Shown piece after piece: positions 10,871 through 20,611 of a DNA stretch of 64,000 nt. Numbering within the stretch: the stretch's first letter is position 1; the number at the start of each line of letters is the position of its first letter. Source of the stretch: Serpula lacrymans var. lacrymans S7.9 (taxonomy: Eukaryota > Basidiomycota > Agaricomycetes > Boletales > Serpulaceae); the NCBI RefSeq assembly GCF_000218685.1, contig NW_006763291.1, positions 1,706,308 through 1,770,307 on the forward strand, read 5' to 3'. The position numbers and the translations under genes are program-made. The notes beneath the pieces were generated by a model, which did no database searches, was not told the origin of the DNA, and was given only the letters and a program-made list of their open reading frames with translations.

Positions 10871-12613
10871 TAATTCAAAGTCAGCACAACTTTATTCCTT
10901 GCTCTCTCTCCACAGCGGCTGCAAATTAACATTGGTAAACAAAGGCTCGCCACAGTGACAGTGATGAGCCTCAACATCAGCTACCATCGGACATCAAAAA
11001 TCAATTGCAGACCAATTAATAATGTCAAGCACGAGCCAATATAGGCAAGTAAGTTCACAATAATTTCAGTGCCCCACTCTATCAGTCTGTAATCGATCAT
11101 GTACTCAACTGCATTGCTGATTGAGCAATTATCACTCTGTGAAGTGCCGCCTTCTGATCTGATTGTCTCACTTCTTCAAGATGACCAATATGCCAGTCAT
11201 CCGGTGGTCATAGACTTAGTAGTGCACAGGGCATGGATTATTGAAGCGCTAGCAGGTCATGACCCAACAAACCAGCCATTGCGGTGGAGCCAAAAGATGG
11301 TTCAAAATGCATGCCAGTCCGAACTCCAAACCCTGAGCACAAAGGAAAATCAGTGGCATTTCAATGCATCTAATGCATCAGCAGAGCAGATTGAGCAATT
11401 CTGTCTCAAAGATATGGCCCTGCAGTTCCAAAGCAGCGCACCTCTCCTTTGGGACTTACTCGAGAGTTTGCTATCTGCTAATTCATGTCCTACAGATCCA
11501 GACCTTGAAAATCCAGCCACGGAAGATGCCAATGTTGTAGCACTTAACAAGTTAGAAGAAGAATACTAGGCACAAATAGATGAACTTGACTTAGAAGGCA
11601 TGGTTGAGGCTGCAATTGACAAGCCTGGAAATTGAGAGTGAAAGCATTGAGAAAGGCGGAAAAATGTGGTGGCATTGGTACATTATTTTGTTTTTTTCTT
11701 TTAAGCTTGTAACCCATAGGTACAATAGAAAAAAGTTGACATACTTAGTATACTCATGCAAAGCTCGAACCAAAAATCAAACATGCTCCAAAGTATCATT
11801 GGTATATTTCTCCACTCATCCCATACTCCAGCAAAAGTTGTCGACACTCTTTCACAAATGGGCCTTTCTGTTTTGTTGTATTTGGTTCAAAGTGCCATTT
11901 GCTCCCTTGCCTCAAAATCTCATGAACAACTCACTGCACTTGAACAAACCCTTCTTGCATCGTATGCTTACGACAATTTTGATGTTGACCTGAAGTCTTA
12001 TATACCAACAGTTGAGCAATCTAACAGATCCCTGAAACATTTGACTTCCAGTTTAGTCTTTCCTCTCCAACACAATATGTCAATTGTAACACTAACCAGA
12101 CCACTCTCTCATCCAAGAGGGCATACAAAGATCTCCTACACCTTCACTCCAACACTCCTAATTTACAGGGACTCAATTCTCAGCAACAATTCAATTCTTG
12201 GAAGTTCTTACACAATCTGTGTTATCATGGCCCCAAATACTTTGCCTGCTTCCAATCAACACTCAAGGAACCAAAACCTATTGAGTCTATACCCTTGGTA
12301 AAAAATCCAATCCTTGCAGCACGGGAAATAGATATCAATAACTTGACAGTTGCAGGGAACATACGTGCAGTGGAAGCTTTGATGGGTCAAGGTGGTTTTG
12401 AGGAAGAATCCGAGGAGGCTGTTGAATTAGAGGAATATGTGGTGCTATTTCACGGAGACCTTGGAACCGGCGAGAGACTACAGACAGTGTAACAACACCT
12501 TGCCGTTGAGGATACACCTTGGAACTGATTCCAACATATAGTATTTGTACCTGGCCTTTTTCATTTGAAGATGGCTTGTGCAGATGCTATGTGGCACATT
12601 TTTATACAGCCTC

Positions 12614-12933
12614 TGTTAGTTTTGGTGATTCTGCACCTTTGTGCTACCTATATATTTTCATTCCTTTCTCTATCTATTCTTCTATCATTCACTATTGATT
12701 GTGTTCTCTATTATTTCGCCTTTGTGGCTGCTTTGTTTACCTTTGTTTACAAAACTTCGGACAGTACCGCAGAGTCCAATGCTTCCTATTCTCTAGTTAC
12801 TCACATTGGACTCTAGGTAATGTATACCTGTCATACTCTCTAATAATAAAGTTACTCACATTGGACTCTAGTTCCAGTCCCTGATTGCTCTCAGCAAGTG
12901 GCTAGACACTTCCTTCAAGCTTTGTTTTTAATA
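12614..12933 (+). mobile_element. solo LTR, family A (copia), inside DUF6589
   Basis: 320 bp, starting TGTTAGTTTTGG and ending TTTTTAATA, the same length as the LTR at 28504-28823. It is flanked by GCCTC on both sides (12609-12613 and 12934-12938), a perfect 5-bp target duplication. The DUF6589 protein sequence stops at one side and resumes at the other. Confidence 0.93.
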
Positions 12934-13465
12934 GCCTCTAGGAGCAAGAGAAGATAACATGAGTTTGATGCGGGACATTTCTCACCTGCATCCCAAAGAA
13001 ACAGGTATATTTGGCTCAAAACCAGGATTTTGCCACATGCACCAAGTCATTAGCCATGCAGGGACTTGTTGCTGTCTCAATTGTGGGCGAACAGAAGCTC
13101 ATGCACGCAACCCAGCCTATTCTACTCTAGAAAAATTTTCCAGCTCCAATCCTAGCTTCGAGCAAATACAAGAGATAGCACAGCATCTTGCAAGGCATAC
13201 ATTGCCAACCACAAGATATCTAACATGAGAGATCAACCCCCGAGCATCAGAGACCAGCAATACGAGAATAGCCTTTTGTTCAACAAATATGCCTTTTTGT
13301 ACGTATGCAATGAATATAGGAGACATAGGTCGTGCCGAGCAATGTATTATCCAATGGATCATCATTTTCAAGGTGACAGTAAAGCATAAGTATGCCAGCC
13401 ATATGACAGGCTTTCTCTAATGTCACTTTAAATATCCACCTGGGCTCAGTGTATCTATGTCTGTT

Positions 13466-13565
13466 NNNNNNNNNNNNNNNNNNNNNNNNNNNNNNNNNNN
13501 NNNNNNNNNNNNNNNNNNNNNNNNNNNNNNNNNNNNNNNNNNNNNNNNNNNNNNNNNNNNNNNNN
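13466..13565. other. assembly gap of 100 N
   Basis: Exactly 100 N, probably a fixed-size scaffold gap. DUF6589 homology continues on both sides, so the true missing length may be modest. Confidence 0.99.
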
Positions 13566-13956
13566 CGCTCGTGACATGTGTGGGGCAGATCTGTGTACAA
13601 TTATGATGGAGTCAATACTCATCCAAGTTTTTTGTAATACGCACACAACGATAGAACAAAACTTCCTCAGCATCCACTTGACGGTGGTACATGCAGATCC
13701 CGACATGAAAAAAAATTTAAAGTGCTTATGAATCATCTTGGGACTTCTTCACCTCACAGAGTCCAACCAGGTCATAAAACGAGGCTGCAAATCAATGATT
13801 TATTTGACAAGAGACTAAATCTAATAGACAGGGATGAATATGCTATAAAAAATGACAAGTAGATAGTGACAAAGGACAGTGATATAGCTATGGATGATAT
13901 ATTGGTAAAGATGATATAGATTATGAGGATCGGGTCATAGGTTGCTATTCAAGCAC

Positions 13957-14361
13957 TGTTACAATTGATGTACCAGTACCTACTTACACTTCACCTTTTT
14001 CGTACTTTTACTTTTATTTTTCCAAGTCACATGACCAGTCATGTGATCATTTACTTTACTTTACATTTTCGACTTTTCATAGTCACATGACCAATCATGT
14101 GACACATCACCTGACCAGTGTCAAGGCTCACCATGGGACTGGTCACATGCTAGATATCGGACTTTAAACTTTATTTACAACTGTACAGTACCTCATGTAT
14201 TTTAGTATATATATAGGAGCAATACATGGGGAGGGACTCAGCGAGTCCTCCTGTTGTCTAGCACAACAAACTTGTTGAAAGCTAAGGGGTGATCCCTTCT
14301 TTCTCTCTTCCCTTTGCTTGTCCAAGTTGTGTGCCAGAGTAACAAACTCTTGGTCGTTACA
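13957..14361 (+). mobile_element. solo LTR, family B
   Basis: Starts TGTTACAATTGATG and ends CTTGGTCGTTACA, 405 bp. AGCAC flanks both ends (13952-13956 and 14362-14366), a perfect 5-bp duplication. It shares the CAGCGAGTCCTCCTGTTGT block and the GCCAGAGTAA block near its end with the other B copies. Confidence 0.9.
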
Positions 14362-14434
14362 AGCACAGGTTAATGCTACACAACTTGGCACTAAAGGTGG
14401 GACTTACATTCTCTTTATCTACACGAGACAGATG

Positions 14435-15501
14435 TTAAGCACAGACTTGGTTTCGGACTAAAAAATCATTGGTTAGTTTACTGTTTAATGATCAATAGAA
14501 AATAGCTTACTATTGTGTCCTTCAACTCCACAGGCCCGACACTTATTCTTGCGAGGTACTGTAGGAGTGGCAATGGTGGTGTGAGTTGCAACAGTATCAG
14601 GCAAGCGAGATGGCAGTGGTGTAGACACAAGTGGAGGGCGAGTCTGAGGTGGCGGCTCAACCAACAAGACCACCAAAACTACCTCCTGGCCATATTCCAG
14701 GCAGCCTTGCCACCTTGTTTCCTTGTTCAAGTCCTTGACACCTTGAACCTGAAAGTGGTGTGTGCAATCGACAATCCGGGTGAGTGTATTATTGCTCATG
14801 AAAAGAGATGGCCCTATATTGACCAAATGGGCCTCTCCATAAACCTCCTTAGTCTTGTCCTCCCTCCAACTTTTGAATGCGGTGTGTAGAGCGAGGTCAG
14901 TTATTCCCATTTTATAGGTAGTCACTCTAGAGCGGTTGGAAGGTCTGGGAAATTTGGGGATGGGGTTGCGGTGAAAACGGTCAAAGAAAGCAGGTTGATG
15001 GAGGTCATAGCAGACTTTGGGCTGTGGTAATGAGCAGCGGTTGCAGCCTTCAGCTTTTGAAGAGTCACAGTCAATGTGGTCCATCTCTAAAGAGATGGTG
15101 TGAAAAGGGAACCAGAACCGGAATAGGAACTTAATGTTCTCACTGGCAGATTCATCGTCAAACCATGCGTGGAACACTTTTCTTCTACATTTAAAACCAG
15201 GACGCACATCTGTGTTTATGAAGTAGTCCATGCCAGTGTCCAGCTTATTTTTGAACTGTTTGTGTGTGCCTACTCTCCCTTTGTTTGTACTACACTCTAA
15301 GGCTTGCTTCAGTACTTCCATATCATCCGCTGGTGCGTCAACTACCATTGCCTGGCCACTATACTCATCTGACTCTTCTCCTGACTTGCTTTTATTGACT
15401 ACAGGAGGTAGGTTGGGGAGAATTTGAGCCGATGTTGGTATTGATCCAGAAGCAATAAGTGCCAGCCGTTTGGCTGGCGTTGTCGATGATGAGAACTGTT
15501 G
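14435..15501 (-). pseudogene. RecQ-like helicase, C-terminal fragment with zinc knuckle
   Basis: Open on - from just after a TAG at 15504-15502 down to 14511; a likely 53-bp intron (14458-14510) joins to a short last exon ending at TAA 14437-14435. The segment FKCRRKVFHAWFDDES followed by EGCNRC resembles the zinc-binding region after the helicase core of RecQ proteins, and LALHTAFKSWREDKTKEVYG with a later ETRW block resembles the C-terminal domain of RecQ-like proteins in Agaricomycetes. Near the end comes KCRACGVEGHN, the start of a CCHC-like knuckle. No helicase motifs I-VI are present, so it is a truncated piece; its 5' side abuts repeat C. A retroelement gag was considered because of the knuckle, but the CRR/CNRC pattern argues for RecQ. 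The family call is from recall. Confidence 0.55.
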
Positions 15502-16012
15502 CTAGAAAACCACACACAAAAACAAACTAACACACAATCCTCCCAGATTCCACGGAACTTGTTTATGGGCTTTGCCTCCTAGAACAGTGGAGTGGTCTGG
15601 TTGTTCGTGGGGTGGTATGTGTGAAGATCCTTCAAAGTAAAACCCAGAGATGTATGGGTGTGGGTTTTGAGGAGGAGGGATAGTTGGAATATAGAAAGAT
15701 AGGGGCTTAGTGACGAGTATAGCAGTTAACAGTAGTAGCAGTTGGAAGTGTTGTGACCACACTGGATCACAAGTAGCAGAGTAGTGAACTTGAAATTAGA
15801 GAAGAAGTCTGGAATTGAGTTCTTGTTTTTTTTTACAAGGTAAAATACAGGGGTTTATATAGTAAAAGAAAAGTAGGCTATGCACAGTATAGCTGTGCAA
15901 AAAGAATGAGAAAGAACATGAAGGAAGGAATGTATGCTGACAAATCCTGCGTAGGTAGTACAGGATAAGATTGTCAAAAAAGGAAAAGAAAGGGATAGAA
16001 CAATGAATGCTT
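15480..16012 (-). mobile_element. dispersed repeat C, truncated copy
   Basis: Reverse complement of sequence also present at 56390-57103 and 59430-60150. The shared end reads CAGTTCTCATCATCGACA, with TTTACAAGG and a TATATAG box-like motif upstream. It looks like an LTR (end TCTAACA or a variant), but the outer end is missing here because it meets the gypsy unit at 16012/16013. Confidence 0.65.
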
Positions 16013-16580
16013 AAGTGAATGGGACAGCAATGAATATGGGCAACGCAAGGGGATGAACCTTCTCCAGCTCAAAAACTACCCACCCACACTCCAACCAGGC
16101 AAGGCGAGCGACCGATGTTTTGATAGTATATGATGGTAGATTGACGTCATAAAGATGGACCTGTTGCCCTATTTGAACCGGCCGCCGGGGCTTTGCTGAT
16201 ATCAACAGTGGCCCGTGGTAGTCGACAGATCGGCGACGGAAGCGGATAGGAAGTGGTGACATCAGAAATGGTGGCGGAGCAAAGAAGATGAGGAGGAGGA
16301 GGGTGGAGGTGACAAGGAGGTGAACTAAAATGGGGATCCAGAAACGACTGTCGGGTGAGAATAAAAACGAGAGTAAGGGACCCATGGTGGGGCTAGGCAA
16401 AGGAAGGGAAGTGAAGGAAACAACAAAAACGAGGGCGCAATGCAATGTGTAGCCAGTGGCGATGCAAAAATTTGCCGAAATGCCGAAATGCGGAAAGTAC
16501 CGAATGGAAAAGCAAAGGTGAGCGTGACTGGATTGCCTAATAGAGGTGGTGCTGATCAGCCACAAGTTTGGAAAAGGCAA
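16013..16580 (-). CDS. ORF with membrane segment downstream of gypsy integrase
   Basis: 189 codons, beginning near the 5' part of the presumed gypsy LTR. After MGPLLSFLFSPDSRF comes a strongly hydrophobic stretch (PILVHLLVTSTLLLLIFFA) and then a basic region (RFRRRSVDYHG). The same ORF continues further in the second copy (55008-55847), with only a few differences. It may be a chance ORF in LTR DNA or a small accessory membrane protein; I do not recognise a family. Confidence 0.35.
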
Positions 16581-17025
16581 TATTAATTACTATTCCACGT
16601 GGCACTGTGCCTGTGTGGCGCAAAGGCGAGTCTTTTTGAATATTTGCTTCGTTATTGACACCTGTCCATGCTACCAATCAACTTTGGTGCATGACATCCA
16701 CGGACAACTTGAAATTGCAACTGTCCCCAGTTGCTTCCATAAAGGTAGGGTCATAGGGAATGAAACATGGCAACACATTAAAGGGTCATATCAGCATAAA
16801 ATTCATTCAGATAAGTCATTAATCGTTATCTTCATCATCTGAGTCGTTATGCTCATAGTCAGGTTCATCTTCTGGTTCATCTAGGTTGTTATCATGGTCA
16901 TCCAGTTCGTCCAAGAGGGGCATAGAGTGACGGTTGAAATAGGGAAGTAGGCAAAATGCTGCAATTCCTCTTCGTGATACTGATCCATCCATTTCTTTTA
17001 GAACATATGATCCTCCTTTAGTACA

Positions 17026-18069
17026 TCACACAACTTCATAAGGGCCATTGTAACGAGGCTTTGCTTTACGAGCCAGCTCTTTCTCAACTTGAGTATTCCG
17101 CACTAGAACAAGCTCTCCAGGCTGGTATTCGTTCTTGAACATCCTTCGTGCATAGAGTTTCTCAAACTGCGCTTTAGATCTGAGACAAGTTTTGCGTATA
17201 GTGAGTGCAGCTTGTTGCAAATCATCCTGTCTCTTTTCTAGTTGACGAATGCGCAGAGCAATGAGGTCTTCTGTTGACATTGCAGTATGGAATCCATGAA
17301 CAAGGAAAGTTGCTTCTGTCAGATCAAATGGTAGGACTGGGTTAACTCTGTGCAACGGATAAAAAGGGCTGAATCCAGTAGAACAACAAGTAGCGACCTT
17401 GTCTGCAAAGAAGGCATGATGGACCTTGGTTGGCCATAAATCGACATTCCCTTCACAGGACTTGACAAGTGCTTCTCTTATGACGAAGTGTCCATGCTCA
17501 ACAACACCATTTGCCTTGGAATTGTAGGGAGAAATGTGAATATGAGGGATCTGGTAATGTTCCACAAGCTCTTCAAATGCTCCTTTGACTTCGCTTCTAT
17601 TATCTGTGACAACTTCTCCTATAGCTCCATAGCGACAGATGATTTCTTCCCAGAAAAAGTGAGCAAGATTATGTGCAGATGCTTTCTTCAATGCTCTTCC
17701 TTCTGCAGCAAGTGACAGATCATCTCTTGCAGCAACAAGATATCGATATCCTCTGGCCTTGGGCATGAGCATAATGTCGACATAGACTTTGGTGAAGATT
17801 GTAGAAGGTGATGAGATGGTAAGTGGGACTTCACTTTTGCGTACACTTCAAATCTGGCATTTATGGCAGGTGCAAATATGATGCTTGACATCCTGTAACA
17901 TATGGGGCCAGTAAAAGCGCTCTCTGACTATAGAGAATACACCATTGACTCCTCTGTGACCAAGCCTTTCATGTGCTTTAGTAAGGATGTGAAGTCGAAG
18001 GTCAGGATTGAAGATGACTTTGAGAGGAGGAGCAGAGTGACAATGCTTGAACATGCTGTCTCTTTTCAA
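17026..18069 (-). pseudogene. gypsy integrase (zinc finger plus catalytic core)
   Basis: The 18069-17848 block carries the H2C2 zinc finger (LTKAHERLGHRGVNG ... CTCHKC). The 17800-17026 block holds the catalytic core (YRYLVAARDDLS; VVTDNRSEV; YNSKANGVVEHGH) and the C-terminal region (YQPGELVLVRNTQ). The two blocks are separated by an in-frame TGA after HKCQI, and another TGA follows GPYEVV; both fall where related elements usually have Arg. An acidic tail runs to about 16817. The inverted copy at 53519-54769 has the same stops. Confidence 0.85.
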
Positions 18070-18569
18070 GAAGAATTGAAGTGATCGCTTGGCAAAACAC
18101 TTTTAAGCTTGAAGAGAGGAAAATATAGGCAGCTCCATAGTTTGAAGAAAGTGGAAGATTCGACAAAGAGTATTGTACTGAGAAGAATCACTGGTAAGGA
18201 ACGAAGGGAGTGACATAGGGTGATATGGGAGAGGTCTGGCAGGATCAACAAGAAGAGCGATATCATCAAGCCAATCATCTGATTCTTGAGCATCTTCAAA
18301 GTCTTCCTCTGTTGGTTGACCATGAGATAATGCATCAGGACCACGATGACAATCAGCAGGTATGTGAATGAGCTTGAAATCAAAGAGAAGGATGCCCTGA
18401 ATCCAACGATTGATAGCGGCATTAGGCTGAAGATCTGGATCATTGAGCATGCCTTTGATATACTTGGCATCCACCTCTACATGCAAGTGTTTTACTCCTG
18501 CAATGTAAAGGTGAAAATGACGAAGTGCTCTGAACAAACCATATAATTCTAGCTTGGGTTGACTGTAAT

Positions 18570-18797
18570 TGTTAGAATATACTCTGACATACCAATACTC
18601 CATAGGACAATACCTCTGATTTGTAAGCCAGCCCAGTATGCAGCAGCTATTTTGTGTAAGACGTCCGTGGTTGCATGTCATGTTTAAGATCCTACATTGT
18701 ATAACCTTGGCCATATAGCTCAATTGGTAGAGCAGCTGGCATGTACCCAGAAGGTTCCAGGTTCAATCCCTGGTCTGGTCAATATCCAATTTTATCA
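18570..18797 (+). mobile_element. solo LTR, family T, carrying a tRNA-like unit
   Basis: 228 bp, TGTTAGAATATAC ... CAATTTTATCA, so it has TG..CA ends. GTAAT flanks both sides (18565-18569 and 18798-18802), a perfect 5-bp duplication inside gypsy RNase H. A 73-nt tRNA-shaped sequence fills 18709-18781, followed 16 nt later by the element end. Other copies: 31632-31858 and 52791-53018. Confidence 0.9.
18709..18781 (+). ncRNA. tRNA-like sequence in LTR T
   Basis: Folds as a tRNA: 7-bp acceptor with one mismatch and one G-U pair, D stem GCTC/GAGC, anticodon stem with 4-5 pairs, T stem CCAGG/CCTGG and T loop TTCAATC. A box TAGCTCAATTGG and B box GGTTCAATCCC are intact, and TTTT follows, so a Pol III unit is plausible. 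The anticodon position reads TGT (Thr), but position 33 is A instead of the universal T, so I do not call a working tRNA gene. Confidence 0.75.
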
Positions 18798-18906
18798 GTA
18801 ATTTGCCTCTCTATCATTCATGGGAATAGAGCCATAGCGAGCTGGACGCTTCCTTCCATTTTCATCAAGCTGGGAGAGGATAAAACCAACAGCAATCTTG
18901 CTGGTA

Positions 18907-20240
18907 TCAACTGAAAGAATGACTGGGTTGTGTGACGGATAATTTATAGGGTGAAGTGCTGGTGCAGAAGATACTGCATGCTTCTTGTCTGCGTTCATCC
19001 CATTGAAATTCAGCTCCTTTGCGATACAATTCTGTCAAGGGGCGTGCAAGAGCAGAGTAATTGCAGATCCAAATGCAAACTGTACCACATGGACCAAGAA
19101 AACTGCGAACATCTCGAACGTCTTTGGGAGTCTGGAGAATTGGCCATTTAAGAATCTTGTCCACCTTGGTACTGTCAGGGAGACGACCTTCTGGGCAGCA
19201 TACTTGTCCGACAATCACAACTTGGGGACAACATAACTGAGTCTTCTTTCCAGAGAAAGTTCTGCCAGCATGATCAACTCTATGCATAATGCGATGAACG
19301 TCAATGGCATGTTCCCATATAAATCTACGAGTGCCAGGGTTGCCAGGAATGGTCTCTGGGTTGCCATCTGCATCTTCATAATGAGAAGTAGGTCCTTTGA
19401 TTGGGAGGTCATCAACAAAGATATTGGCAATATGCGGAATTTCATCTTGCAAGATGAAAATCATGCAATTCTGGAATTCTGGAACGGAATTGGTGAATCC
19501 CATAGGCATAGAAGTAATCCTCAGAAGTCCTAGTGGCGATAGAAAAGAGGTAAGGTCACGACTGTCAGGGTGCACTTTTTGAGCATCAAATCCCCAAAAA
19601 AGATCAAACACAGTATAGCATTGAGAACCAGCAAATGGCTCCACAGAGTCGTCAAGGATAGGTGGTACTCCTGAGTCTTTGATAGTGACTGCATTAAGTG
19701 GCTGAAGATCATGGAAGATGTGAATCTTGCCATTCTTCTTCTGAACACAAAACCACTTAGAGCGATAAGACGACTGGCTAGGCTCATAAACTCCAGCTTT
19801 GATTTTGTCTCTGAGTAATTTTATGACTTCATTCTTGATTCCAGGAGGAATAGGAATGTTCTTGTATTCCCAAGGGACATGTGGGAGAACAGGTATGACA
19901 TAAGGAGAGAAGTAGTCTTCTCTGAACGTTCCTCTGTCAGTTTCCTCAAAGGCAAGACTGCGCTGATTGAGTATCATGATGTGAGCGAAAAGCTTTTCCT
20001 CTTCTGGCCATAAGAATCCATCAGAGTTTAGCTTCATTTCGTCATAAAGGCGCTCCTTGGTGAGCTTTGGCGTGGGAGAGAATTGTGGGGGAAGGACAGG
20101 AAGGGGTGGGAGCGAAAGGAGTGGGTCTTTTGGAAATGACCAAGTGACACGTGCGTCTTCTGGGAATACTCCAGGAACGGGTTTGACTTTGCAATCAACA
20201 CGTTTGTAAGCTCGAAAACTCGACTAATCGGGTGCTGGTA
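18907..20240 (-). pseudogene. gypsy reverse transcriptase
   Basis: The ORF 20037-18907 holds the RT palm: SSYRSKWFCVQKKNGKIHIF, YTVFDLFWGFDAQ, SMPMGFTNSVPEFQN and the catalytic IFVDDLPIKG (FVDD in place of YxDD), then TPKDVRDVRSFLG and the thumb/connection. Just upstream, an overlapping frame reads NPFLEYSQKTHVSLGHF, the end of the linker. The frame shifts near its C-terminal end, where RNase H continues in another frame. Confidence 0.88.
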
Positions 20241-20611
20241 CAGGTATAGGTCCACAATGTCTATCATGTAACTAGGGTTAAAACAAAAAATGTTCAAAGA
20301 AGGAAAGTGCCGTGGTAGTTTTGCGTCATCTCGGACCAAATAGGATAGGGATGAGGTCGGAAGTTTTACAAGGGGGGAAGGAAAAAGATCAGATAAGAAC
20401 AAAAGGGGAACATAGATAATAGAAAAAGAAGTTGGTACAAGAGTAAAGGAAGGAAAAACCGGATAACATAGAAATCCAAGAGGCCATTTTGTACAAGTAA
20501 TAGATATATAACAAGAAAGAAGAAAAAGGGAAAAGGTGGCATATGGTCCAAGAGCGCTGAATGGAGTGTTAAGTAAGAAAGGAATATAGAAACATATCAC
20601 CAGCATCTACC

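Larger units (their letters stand above)
11099..13940 (+). pseudogene. DUF6589 family protein, interrupted
   Basis: Coding blocks on +: 11099-11569 (WSQKMVQNACQSELQTLSTK; then NQWHFNASNASAEQIEQF), 11750-12060 (MQSSNQKSNMLQSIIGIFLH; ALEQTLLASYAYDNFDVDLK), 12295-12610 (DINNLTVAGNIRAVEALM; VVLFHGDLGTGERLQTV; FHLKMACADAMW) and, after a solo LTR, 12950-13465 (LHPKETGIFGSKPGFCHMHQ; YAMNIGDIGRAEQCI). After the N gap it resumes with TTIEQNFLSIHLTVVHADPD and fades near 13940. From recall this order is that of a repetitive Agaricomycete family, DUF6589, probably transposon-derived; its biochemical role is unknown to me. Stops at 12490 (TAA) and near 12525 (TGA) and the LTR make it non-functional. Confidence 0.78.
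18103..18998 (-). pseudogene. gypsy RNase H, split by LTR T
   Basis: The upstream part (18998-18798) reads NPVILSVDTSKIAVGFILSQ and PARYGSIPMNDREANY; the downstream part (18569-18103) reads YSQPKLELYGLFRALRHF and HVEVDAKYIKGML then DCHRGPDALS. The 228-bp LTR T lies exactly between EANY and SQPK, so the domain was whole before the insertion. Confidence 0.85.

Noticed and set aside
13280..13736. ORFs spanning the N gap
   Set aside because: They run through Ns and are artefacts; DUF6589 lies on the other strand.
14485..15348. Retroelement gag because of the zinc knuckle
   Set aside because: The CRR...CNRC pattern and the Trp-rich C-terminal domain fit RecQ-like proteins better, though not with certainty.
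15480..16012. Helitron end for repeat C
   Set aside because: No CTRRT terminus with a preceding hairpin was found.
18709..18781. Functional tRNA-Thr(UGU) gene
   Set aside because: Position 33 is A, the acceptor has a mismatch, and the sequence lies inside a repeated LTR.
18570..18797. tRNA-derived SINE
   Set aside because: TG..CA ends, a 5-bp duplication and a primer site after the LTR in another copy fit an LTR element better.
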